DNA from: an uncultured Eubacteriales bacterium
GTDB taxonomy: Bacteria > Bacillota > Clostridia > Peptostreptococcales > Anaerovoracaceae
Direction: 5' to 3'
Assembly (NCBI GenBank): GCA_959021945.1
Contig: CAUEYG010000073.1
Span: forward strand, 1 to 7,034
DNA length: 7,034 bases
Shown: positions 1 to 6,862 of the stretch, piece by piece
Numbering within the stretch: the first letter of the stretch is position 1
Layout of the letters: each line of letters opens with the position of its first letter
Translations under genes and position numbers: made by a program
The notes under the pieces: generated by a model
Database searches by the model: none
The model's input: the letters and a program-made list of their open reading frames with translations, nothing else
Told to the model about the DNA's origin: nothing

Positions 1-1368
1 ATTCCGGGAAATCTGCATTTTTCTGGCTACCATGCTGATATTGCTCTCATATTGGTTCATAAGATGAATCAGCACTTTTTCCTCTTCCGCCTGCTTATCT
101 CTCGTTTCTTTTTCTATATTTTTTTGGTGGCAGTCACCGATAAAAGAATCAAAAAATGTATTCATTCCTCCTGGCGGTATATAGATCATCCGTTCTACTA
201 CATTTTGGAGTTCTCGTACATTTCCAGGCCAATGATATTCATAAAAAGACATCAGCCTTTCGTCTGTAAAAGTCTCTTCACGATTAAATCGGTGGTTTCC
301 ATATTTTTTAATAAAAGCACCTATTAACAGAAAGATATCTTCCTTTCTCTCACGAAGGGGAGGTATATGCAGATTAATTACATTGAGCCTGTAGTAAAGG
401 TCGCTTCGAAAACGCCCTGCCTGTACTTCATTGTACAAGTTTTTATTAGTGGCGCAGATAATGCGCACATCTACCGGTATCTGCTTGTCATCACCGATTC
501 GCGATACTGTACGGGTCTCTAATACTCGCAAAAGCGCTACTTGCTGAGCCAAAGGCATTTCGCCGATCTCATCTAAAAACAAAGTTCCGCCGGAAGCCAT
601 TTCAAATTTTCCAGCTCTTCCTCCCTTTGATGCCCCTGTAAAAGCACCCTCCACATATCCAAAAAACTCACTGCCGATCAGTTCTGCAGGAATCACTCCG
701 CAATTAATAGCTACAAAAGGTCCGTTTGCCCGTTTGCTGGCATTGTGAATGGCCTGGGCAAACAGTTCTTTTCCCGTGCCACTCTCACCTTCTATGAGAA
801 TGGTAGCCCCTCCGGCAGCAACAGCCTTGGCATAGGCCACAAGGGTTTTCATTTTTGCGTTTGATGTGTAAATATCGGAAAATCGGTGCATAGCGGGAAA
901 TGTGCCACTGTGGCTGTCCATTTTCATGGTCTGTTCTTTTTCATGGATATTGGGTCCAAACTCACCTATCCACTCATTTGCTTTGGCAAGTTCTTTAGCG
1001 CTTTCCTCAATCTTTTCTTTCCATCTGGTAATATCTACACCAATCTCCTGAAATTCCACTAAATTATTTTTCTCATCAAAATATGCCCGGCCTACATATT
1101 GAAGCCAAATAATCTTGCCGTCTACCCGCTTGGAACGTCCTTCTATTCGATAATAAGGATTTTCCGGAGTCACTATCTGCTCCATATTGCAGGTTGCCCT
1201 GTCTTCTGGAATGATAAAATCAAAGCAGCTTTTTCCTATGGCCTCTTCCTGGGTCACTCCATGACATTTGCAAAAAGCTTTATTTACATATTTAATTATG
1301 CCTGTGTGATCTTCAATGAGCACAATTTCCGCCATGTTATCGAGTATTTCAAAATCATTTGGTTTCAT
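1..1368 (-). CDS. Sigma-54-dependent transcriptional activator (PAS + AAA+), 3' end beyond the window
   Basis: Bacterial enhancer-binding protein that would use ATP to remodel sigma-54 RNA polymerase. The frame is open for 456 codons from ATG 1366-1368 to the window edge, so the C-terminus is missing. The start is supported by AGGAG seven bases upstream. Residues 1-115 look like a PAS sensor ending in a DITRWKE-type linker. The AAA+ domain spans about 170-400: Walker A GESGTGKE (194-201), an intact GAFTGA sigma-54 contact loop (241-246), Walker B LFLDE (263-267), the FRSDLYYRLNV arginine-finger region (320-330) and WPGNVREL (380-387). From about 430 the first part of a Fis-type DNA-binding helix bundle begins. 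There is no response-regulator receiver, so the signal is probably a small ligand or redox state sensed by PAS. It lies 94 bases after the transporter gene on the same strand and may be co-transcribed. It is a good candidate activator of the amine operon; the ligand is unknown. Confidence 0.95.
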   Translation of the reverse strand, partial: MKPNDFEILDNMAEIVLIEDHTGIIKYVNKAFCKCHGVTQEEAIGKSCFDFIIPEDRATCNMEQIVTPENPYYRIEGRSKRVDGKIIWLQYVGRAYFDEKNNLVEFQEIGVDITRWKEKIEESAKELAKANEWIGEFGPNIHEKEQTMKMDSHSGTFPAMHRFSDIYTSNAKMKTLVAYAKAVAAGGATILIEGESGTGKELFAQAIHNASKRANGPFVAINCGVIPAELIGSEFFGYVEGAFTGASKGGRAGKFEMASGGTLFLDEIGEMPLAQQVALLRVLETRTVSRIGDDKQIPVDVRIICATNKNLYNEVQAGRFRSDLYYRLNVINLHIPPLRERKEDIFLLIGAFIKKYGNHRFNREETFTDERLMSFYEYHWPGNVRELQNVVERMIYIPPGGMNTFFDSFIGDCHQKNIEKETRDKQAEEEKVLIHLMNQYESNISMVARKMQISRN

Positions 1369-1406
1369 TTAGGGGCTCCTTTTGGATCTCTCTTTTGATA
1401 CAGGGC

Positions 1407-1440
1407 TTGAGCAGGGCAGGACCGGACCTTCCCTGCTCAA
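1407..1440 (-). other. Stem-loop between transporter and regulator genes
   Basis: A perfect 10-bp inverted repeat (TTGAGCAGGG at 1407-1416 against CCCTGCTCAA at 1431-1440) can extend by three more pairs past one mismatch, leaving a 6-base loop. No run of T follows it on either strand, so it is not a standard intrinsic terminator. It could be a weak attenuator, an RNA-stability element at the 3' end of the transporter message, or a protein site. The structure is seen directly; the role is inference. Confidence 0.5.
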
Positions 1441-1462
1441 ATCTCCTTGATAATCACTGACG

Positions 1463-3046
1463 TTACTGCGCTGTTCTTTTTTTAGGGCGGTATTCGTCCA
1501 AAACACCATTCTCATCATCGTCTTTCATCCATTTAAACATCCGTATCATCATAAAGGCTACAATGACCATAAACGGAACTGAGATAATGATAGATAAAGT
1601 CTTAAGTGTAGAGAATTCTGCTTTTACAAACATGATGACTAATGGTACCAGTGTAAGGATAATGCACCAAAATACTCTCAGCCAGCGGTTTACATTGCCG
1701 TCTTTTTCTACAATTTTGGTAGTTGTCTGAGCCAGAGCCAGGGATGCAGAATCCAGAGAAGATGCAACAAACCCTACGATCACCACCAGAATGACCAGAG
1801 GAATTACAACACCTCCTCCAGGAAGTAATTCTACAATCTGATAGATGCCTGCCTCACCAACGCCGCTGTTTACAAGATCTACTACATCAGATTTCCCTGT
1901 AAGGTGCGAATGCATTGCAAAGCTTCCATCTATTGCAAAGAGCATCCAGCCGCCGGCGCTGATTCCAAATAGGGTTGCAATGGATAGCTGACGAAGGGTA
2001 CGGCCCTTTGATATTTTAGCAATAAAAATGCCCATCATTGCCGCATAGTTCAAGTAAAATGCCTGGAAGAACATGGTCCACGCTTCCGGGAATCCTTCAT
2101 TTTGAATCGGATCTGTAAACAGACTGGCCCTTGGCATAATCTCCAGCATCCAGCCAAAAGTATTGGCTGTGTTCTTTATGATAAAATCTGTTGGTCCTGC
2201 AAAGAAAATATAGAGCATCAGCGCAATGCACAAACCGGCCGATAAATTACTCAGGTTTTTCATCCCCTTGTTTGTTCCAATGAAGGAAGTGAAGGTAAAC
2301 ACAATAGCAATGCCCAATACAATAGCTACTTGAACCGGGAAGGTAACTTCAATGCCAAAGACCTGAGTCAGGGCCCCTCCTGTCAGCGGAACAGCCAGCC
2401 CTAAGGAAACGCCTAAAGCTCCTACAACACCGAATATAACGGAGAAATCAATAAGTTTTCCAAGTACGGATTTTGCTTTTGGATTGATTCTCTCTCCCAT
2501 CATGGATTGACACACAGCACTGGTTTGCAAGGTAGGTACTTTTCTGATATAAAATGCATAGGACATGGCAAGACCAATCACCACATAAATGGCCTGGCCG
2601 TGAATCCCCCAATGAAAAAAAGAGAAAGAAAGTGAGGATTCCAGCGCCTGCTCTGAGCCCGGTTCCATTCCCAGACCCGGAGCAGAATAGTAAAATGCCC
2701 ATTCAGTAAAGGACCAGTATAAGGACGCAGAAGCCAGGGCTGCCAAGGTCATCATTGCAATATAAGTAAATAAATTATAGTCCGGATCGCCCTTTCCCAA
2801 TTTAATGCTGCCGTATTTGGGACTGCAGCAGAAAAAAATGGAAACACATACTGCAATTAGGGTGAATCCTTCCAAAAAAGAGCCAAAATAGGCAATAATC
2901 GTGTCAAATACTTTATTAACACCATTAAGTGTTGATTCCGGCTTTATAGCCATAAAAGCAACGAATGCGAACAAGATAATTACGCTTACGGCAATCAGAG
3001 GAATATCGTATTTTCGTTGTTTGTTGTTCAATGAATTATTTTCCAT
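1463..3046 (-). CDS. BCCT-family transporter (betaine/carnitine/choline type), probable amine or quaternary-amine uptake
   Basis: Cytoplasmic-membrane transporter of 527 residues, a normal length for the BCCT family, with about 12 hydrophobic segments. It begins at ATG 3044-3046, with AGGAG six bases upstream, and ends in TAA. Family marks include the TM4 region LYWSFTEWAFYYSAPG (109-124), FHWG (144-147), KGMKNLSN (260-267) and the loop after TM8, IAKISKGRT (342-350). The overall pattern is closer to CaiT/OpuD-like members than to BetP, by remembered alignment. The TM8 aromatic cluster, usually WAWW, reads QAFY (328-331), so substrate choice may differ from glycine betaine or carnitine. The tail is short and charged, without a long osmosensing extension. 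It follows mtbB by 112 bases, which suggests it imports dimethylamine or a compound yielding it. The family call is firm; the substrate is inferred from context. Confidence 0.93.
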   Translation of the reverse strand: MENNSLNNKQRKYDIPLIAVSVIILFAFVAFMAIKPESTLNGVNKVFDTIIAYFGSFLEGFTLIAVCVSIFFCCSPKYGSIKLGKGDPDYNLFTYIAMMTLAALASASLYWSFTEWAFYYSAPGLGMEPGSEQALESSLSFSFFHWGIHGQAIYVVIGLAMSYAFYIRKVPTLQTSAVCQSMMGERINPKAKSVLGKLIDFSVIFGVVGALGVSLGLAVPLTGGALTQVFGIEVTFPVQVAIVLGIAIVFTFTSFIGTNKGMKNLSNLSAGLCIALMLYIFFAGPTDFIIKNTANTFGWMLEIMPRASLFTDPIQNEGFPEAWTMFFQAFYLNYAAMMGIFIAKISKGRTLRQLSIATLFGISAGGWMLFAIDGSFAMHSHLTGKSDVVDLVNSGVGEAGIYQIVELLPGGGVVIPLVILVVIVGFVASSLDSASLALAQTTTKIVEKDGNVNRWLRVFWCIILTLVPLVIMFVKAEFSTLKTLSIIISVPFMVIVAFMMIRMFKWMKDDDENGVLDEYRPKKRTAQ

Positions 3047-3111
3047 AATAATCTCCTAACGCTTGTCAAAACTAAAAGCTTACGAATACAGGACTATTCA
3101 GAGAGCCGGCG

Positions 3112-3138
3112 GGAGCTGTAAGTCCTCCTTACCGCTCC
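3112..3138 (-). other. Compact stem-loop in the mtbB-transporter gap
   Basis: GGAGC (3112-3116) pairs with GCTCC (3134-3138) and GTAAG (3118-3122) with CTTAC (3128-3132), with one mismatch and a 5-base loop that reads GAGGA in the transcript. There is no U-run after it, so it is unlikely to be a full terminator. It may lower read-through, protect the upstream message, or mark an RNA-processing site that sets different levels of enzyme and transporter. I see no convincing -10/-35 or sigma-54 promoter in this 112-base gap. Confidence 0.45.
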
Positions 3139-3158
3139 TGCTGCTCTGTCAAGCCCTT

Positions 3159-4550
3159 TTATCTGCCGATTTGTTTTTTAAATAATTCTACGCTAGGAAT
3201 CTTGATATCAAGCACATCTGCAATCTTCATCTTTGCGGCCATACCATAGGATGAATGCGGAGTGATTACGATGTTTCCGATATCCAGAGATTCCCTGATC
3301 TCTTTCATAGCGTATTCATCTGCTAAATCTTCCACTGCACATCCAAGTTTGCCTGCCACATATTCTTTTGCTTCAGCCAGCTTCATGCCTTTGAATACCA
3401 TACGCGCAACCAGATCTCCGGCTGTACGTACGCCGCCCATTCCAGCAGCCATTTCATGCATGCATGCCATGCCGTATGTATCTCCGTGGCCTATCTACAA
3501 TCCATCGGCTTTGCCGATCTCCATCATACATTTAGAAACTCTTGTAGTAGCATCTGTTGGAGAATAGTTGTTGAGAGGAATTCCTCCTACCCCCATGCCT
3601 ACATCTACCAAGACTGGAATATCTGCTACTTTTACAGCCTGCTGCACATAAGTAACAGAACGGGCCAGGTTCCATGCAAAAGATTTACTGCTGTTTGTGT
3701 TAACAACACACCCATAGCTGTGTACTCCGGCTTTTTCTACTGTTTTCACCTGTTTCGCCGGATACTGGCCTGCCAGCTTTTCTCCTTCAAATTTTAGTCT
3801 GCCGTGCATACCCAAAGTGAATTCGTTTGCCATACCCATGGTAATGCAAAGATCCGGATATTTTTCAGAGAGTACTTTTGCTGCATTGAGAGCCGCTAAA
3901 AAGTCAGCATCGCCGCTGGCCCCTGCTGTATCAAACTGGATACCGTCAGCTCCTGCCTCTGCCATCATGGATGCAATATAGATCATGTCTTCCGCACAGT
4001 ACTCAGCTGCTTTTTCCTGGGCTTCCATGGCTTCTTTTATTTTTCCCTGAGGCAGCAATTCAGACCAGTTGTCTACTGGACCGTCCGGCTTTGTGTAAAG
4101 ACCCATATTCGGCATAGCGCCGTAGAACAGTGGGATAATGGTGTTCATCTGGGCCTGTTCCATGGTCATGGATTCTTCCGGCGCAATATTTTTAATGGCT
4201 TTATAACTATAATCTGTGTTGCATAATTCCATAGAGTCTGAACACAGAACTCTCTCATGCATGAGAATGTCCGTTGTTCTATCTACTGGAAGTCCTGATC
4301 TTACAGGAGCCTTTAAGGTTCCGGCATCAAAGATGGTAACTCCCTCATTGCCTTTTTCTACACTGACATTTTTGTTGGACATTGTAAGGATTTCAACCAT
4401 ATAATCTACATCGTTACTGCTCATTGGCTCTGATTTGCCTTTTGTCACAGCGTCATCCATACCAGCCAGCACATCTTCACGGATTTCTTCTTTTGTCATC
4501 CAAACTGCTTCGCCGTCACCCATTCTGGTGAAGTATTTTTTATCGCTCAT
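3159..4550 (-). CDS. mtbB: Dimethylamine:corrinoid methyltransferase MtbB, pyrrolysine-containing (UAG read through)
   Basis: Would transfer one methyl group from dimethylamine to the Co(I) corrinoid on MtbC, giving monomethylamine. Read through one in-frame UAG (codon 352) the protein has 463 residues, close to the roughly 467 of methanogen MtbB. It starts at ATG 4548-4550 with AAGGAG upstream and ends at TAA 3159-3161. Recognisable MtbB stretches on the N-terminal side are MGDGEAVWMTKE (10-21), PLFYGAMPNMGLY (140-152), DGIQFDTAGASGDAD (202-216), LGMHG (246-250), NTNSSKSFAWNLAR (284-297) and GMGVGGIP (318-325). The amber follows KADGL and precedes IGHGD; the post-amber part has GVRTAGDLVARM and AKEYVAGKLG, both typical of the MtbB C-terminus. 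Homology therefore continues in the same frame across the stop, with no frameshift. It follows mtbC by 23 bases. Not MttB or MtmB, judging by these motifs. Translation depends on pyl genes outside this window. Confidence 0.93.
3495..3497 (-). other. In-frame amber codon, predicted pyrrolysine (residue 352 of MtbB)
   Basis: The minus strand reads GAT GGA TTG TAG ATA GGC CAC GGA, that is D-G-L-Pyl-I-G-H-G. Methanosarcina MtbB carries pyrrolysine at about residue 356 in a very similar D-G-I-Pyl-V-G context (from memory). The frame stays open for 111 more codons with conserved MtbB sequence. In this family the pyrrolysine imine ring is thought to bind and present the methylamine to the corrinoid, so it is a catalytic residue. 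Confidence 0.92.
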
Positions 4551-4573
4551 TGTATCTCCTTTCGCTTTTTAGT

Positions 4574-5230
4574 TTATTTTCTTTCTTCTATGATTTTTAA
4601 CGCTACATCACAACATTCTGATGCATCTTCTGAATATGCAGTAGCACCGATTTTTTCAGCCCACCGCTGTGTAACAGGAGAGCCTCCCACCATTGTGGCA
4701 TATTTGTCCTTTAGACCTTTTTCTGCCAGCTTTTCTTCCAGCTCTTTTTGTACCGTCATTGTAGTAGTTAACAGTGCGCTGGTTCCGATAATATCGGCGC
4801 CCACTTCCTCTGCCTTGGCAATAAAAGTATCAGCAGGAACTTCTCTTCCCAGATCATAGACTTCCAGTCCGCAGGATTTCAGCATGGACACGCATATACC
4901 CTTTCCGATATCATGTACATCACCTTCTACAGTTCCGATTACCATTTTGCCTTTTTCCGCAGATTCTTCCCCTTTTGCCGCCAGTTCTTCATCTACCCGG
5001 TCTGTTACGACCTTCATGACTTCTGTGGCAAAGATCAGTTCCGGCAGGAAAATCTCGCCTCTTCCAAACTGATCCCCCAACTCGTTCATACCTTTGCTAA
5101 AGCCTTCCTGGAGCAGCTCTACTGCTGTTACTCCCTCCTGAGCACCGGCATCCAGCACTTCTGTGGCCATGTCTTCATCTGCTTCAACAATCGCGTTGAA
5201 AGCCTTTTCCATTAATTCTTCTCTTGCCAT
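4574..5230 (-). CDS. mtbC: Dimethylamine corrinoid protein MtbC
   Basis: Cobalamin-carrying shuttle protein of 218 residues: it accepts the methyl group from MtbB and offers it to the downstream methyltransferase. Residues 1-90 form the helical cap domain (motifs such as GVTAVELLQEG and FGRGEIFLPELI). Residues 95-218 form the Rossmann-like B12 domain, with the base-off signature D104-x-H106-x-x-G109 (GDVHDIGKG), where H106 is the expected lower cobalt ligand, then S151-x-L153 and the VGGSPVT stretch (181-187). The start at ATG 5228-5230 is preferred over the in-frame ATG at 5275, because AAAGGAG lies five bases before it and the resulting length fits the family. It sits 58 bases after the UroD-like gene and 23 bases before mtbB, which argues for one transcript and for MtbB as its partner. 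MtmC and MttC are close relatives, so the specific symbol rests on the MtbB neighbour. Confidence 0.92.
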   Translation of the reverse strand: MAREELMEKAFNAIVEADEDMATEVLDAGAQEGVTAVELLQEGFSKGMNELGDQFGRGEIFLPELIFATEVMKVVTDRVDEELAAKGEESAEKGKMVIGTVEGDVHDIGKGICVSMLKSCGLEVYDLGREVPADTFIAKAEEVGADIIGTSALLTTTMTVQKELEEKLAEKGLKDKYATMVGGSPVTQRWAEKIGATAYSEDASECCDVALKIIEERK

Positions 5231-5235
5231 TTTTT

Positions 5236-5242
5236 CTCCTTT
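5236..5242 (-). promoter_or_regulatory. Ribosome binding site that fixes the mtbC start
   Basis: AAAGGAG followed by five A residues and then ATG at 5228-5230. The two upstream in-frame ATGs at about 5243-5275 lack a comparable site, and the 15 extra residues they would add do not look like the conserved corrinoid-protein N-terminus. Confidence 0.75.
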
Positions 5243-5288
5243 CATCCTTTCCATTCCTTGATTTATATAAAGCATTTTATATAACTTG

Positions 5289-6644
5289 TTATTTAGCAGC
5301 AGCCTTTACTGCGTCAACCAAGTCTTCCCTGCTTGGTATGATGGAAATAAATTTCTGTTCCCCGTTAATGCACATAGTCGGCAGATTGGCTACTCCCATC
5401 TTTCTGGTTCTAGCAATATCTTCCTTGATAAAATATTTGTATACCCGGTATTCTGCCATATCTTTGATGTACTCATAATTGTCCTTTACAGAAGCCAGCA
5501 TATAGGTACATGCGGCGCACTGTTCAGGATCCAGCAGGAACAGTTCGATGATTACCTTGTCCGCATTGGCATAATCTGGGATCTCTACTTCAATATCGTC
5601 AAAGGAACTTTCATAGTTTTCAATTAACTTTCTGGAACTATCCGGATTCTTTACTGCCTGAGCGCAGGCGATGGTGTTTTCTCTTGGCGTTGCATAAGGC
5701 ATATCACAGCCCGGACTTACAATAAAGTTTGTTTTATCTTCTACACTGTCCATGAGATCAATAACACTCTTAATATTGTCTTGCTGTGTACCGTGCAGCA
5801 TGGTTGTTGTCAGTGGGATGTTTCCTCCAATTGCAATATTGTAACGATCTGTAATTTCTTTTGCTTTTGCCAGATCCACATTTTCATCAACAGACACGCC
5901 ATCCGGCCCCATCTTACACATCACTTCAATCTGGCTGGTAGCGTTTCCACATACAAAGAAACTGGACAGACAGTCTCTGCTGCGGATATAATCAAAGACT
6001 CCAATAAAGGCCTCTGACAGTAGCTTTTCAATCATCCTTGGGGACACTTGGCTGATCAAAGGGTCTACTACTGCAATTACATCCATACCTGCATCAATGT
6101 ACATTTCGCACATCTTTACGGATACTTGGGCGCAATAGTTCATCAAGTCCTTTACATAGTTCTTGTCCTTCATCATATCCATGAAGATGTCGCTGCCTCT
6201 CAAATGGGAAGCCAGTGTAAAAGGGCCGCAAATCAGACCATACAGGGCCACTTCGTCTCCAATGGCTTCCTTTGTTCGCTTCATGGCATCCAGGATCATC
6301 GGCATCCTTCCTGATTCCGGTGTCGGTATTTTGCAACTGCACGGCAGAGTTTTTTCTTCTGCCAGAGGGTGGCTCTTTACTGACGGCGGGTTATCCTTTG
6401 CCCACAGGAGATCACAGCCCAAGATCTCTGCTTCTACCTGCAGATCAAACAGCACTGGCAGCCCATCAGGCATATACAGTTTGTTGACCTCTTTCAAAGA
6501 TTCCACAATGTTATCTGCATTAGTGAGCATCTCTTCTGCAGTAAACCCTTTGAGCTGACCTGCGTGAACTCCTGCAAATGGCACCCATGGAATTTCCTTT
6601 GTTTGTTCATGGCGTAATGTTCTCAGTATTAGTTCTTTTCCCAT
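5289..6644 (-). CDS. MtbA/UroD-family methylcobamide methyltransferase fused to a C-terminal thioredoxin-like domain
   Basis: Probable second methyltransferase of the pathway, taking the methyl group from methyl-MtbC to an acceptor. The protein has 451 residues; ATG 6642-6644 is preceded by AGGAGG six bases upstream, and the gene ends in TAA. Residues 1-345 resemble the uroporphyrinogen decarboxylase fold of MtbA/MtaA/CmuA: VPFAGVHAGQLKG (21-33), LYGLICGPFTLASHL (134-148), DVIAVVDPLISQVSP (188-202), VCGNATSQIEVM (231-242) and SPGCDMP (310-316). In zinc-dependent relatives the ligands are HxC plus a later Cys; here C232 and C313 are present but the His position is F230. Residues about 360-450 form an added thioredoxin/glutaredoxin-like domain with C376-A-A-C379 and a likely cis-Pro at 422 in NLPTMCING. 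It is the first gene of the operon, behind a sigma-54 promoter. The acceptor is unknown: coenzyme M in archaea, more likely tetrahydrofolate here. It is not a heme-pathway UroD. Confidence 0.88.
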   Translation of the reverse strand: MGKELILRTLRHEQTKEIPWVPFAGVHAGQLKGFTAEEMLTNADNIVESLKEVNKLYMPDGLPVLFDLQVEAEILGCDLLWAKDNPPSVKSHPLAEEKTLPCSCKIPTPESGRMPMILDAMKRTKEAIGDEVALYGLICGPFTLASHLRGSDIFMDMMKDKNYVKDLMNYCAQVSVKMCEMYIDAGMDVIAVVDPLISQVSPRMIEKLLSEAFIGVFDYIRSRDCLSSFFVCGNATSQIEVMCKMGPDGVSVDENVDLAKAKEITDRYNIAIGGNIPLTTTMLHGTQQDNIKSVIDLMDSVEDKTNFIVSPGCDMPYATPRENTIACAQAVKNPDSSRKLIENYESSFDDIEVEIPDYANADKVIIELFLLDPEQCAACTYMLASVKDNYEYIKDMAEYRVYKYFIKEDIARTRKMGVANLPTMCINGEQKFISIIPSREDLVDAVKAAAK

Positions 6645-6698
6645 TCGTATCCTCCTTATTTGGATATTTCAAAAGTAAATGGCTCTGTCTTTTATAAG

Positions 6699-6715
6699 AG
6701 CAAGAACAATGCCAA
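6699..6715 (-). promoter_or_regulatory. Sigma-54 (-24/-12) promoter of the mtb operon
   Basis: The minus strand reads TTTGGCATTGTTCTTGC at 6716-6700, matching TTGGCAC-N5-TTGC with GG at 6713-6712 and GC at 6701-6700, separated by exactly ten bases. Expected transcript start is near 6688, giving a leader of about 44 bases before the first gene. Two sigma-54 activator genes flank the operon, which supports the call. The A/T-rich stretch from 6717 to 6805 is the likely place for activator binding sites, but I could not resolve a clear palindrome there. Confidence 0.85.
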
Positions 6716-6805
6716 ACCCATTCTATTTTTTCAAATAATGTGCTTGCAGTTGAATTCCCTACGTTTTTATAAGATTAAAAATAATTCTACTATTTCTAAT
6801 TGCAT

Positions 6806-6850
6806 AAAAAAACGATGAAAAAAATCATTGTTCAATGACTTTTTTCATCG
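6806..6850 (-). terminator. Intrinsic terminator after the upstream regulator gene
   Basis: An 18-position inverted repeat (6813-6830 against 6833-6850) with one A-C mismatch and a tight loop, starting and ending in CGATG/CATCG. On the minus strand it is followed at once by seven T residues (6812-6806). It lies 13 bases after the TAA of the regulator gene at 6863, so it should insulate the mtb operon from that gene's transcript. Confidence 0.85.
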
Positions 6851-6862
6851 CTACATATTATC

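Noticed and set aside
52..1398. Plus-strand reading frames of 90-100 codons
   Set aside because: They overlap the sigma-54 activator in antisense, lack ribosome sites and show no recognisable domain.
2448..2702. 84-codon minus-strand frame inside the transporter gene
   Set aside because: It is an out-of-frame shadow of the BCCT coding sequence.
3147..3152. TTGACA as a -35 box for a transporter promoter
   Set aside because: No acceptable -10 hexamer lies 16-18 bases downstream; that stretch forms the stem-loop instead.
3159..3470. Separate 103-residue protein starting at an internal ATG
   Set aside because: It is the in-frame C-terminal part of MtbB after the UAG; there are eight conserved codons between the UAG and this ATG, and no ribosome site of its own was seen.
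3495..3497. Nonsense mutation making mtbB a pseudogene
   Set aside because: The stop is specifically TAG at the known Pyl position, the frame is intact on both sides, and the neighbours are intact partners of MtbB.
5231..5275. Longer mtbC start giving 233 residues
   Set aside because: The extra 15 residues lack family likeness, and the AAAGGAG site is placed for the ATG at 5228-5230.
5289..6644. Heme-biosynthesis uroporphyrinogen decarboxylase
   Set aside because: The gene leads an operon with a corrinoid protein and MtbB, keeps the methyltransferase cysteines and carries a thioredoxin-like tail; UroD of heme synthesis lacks these.
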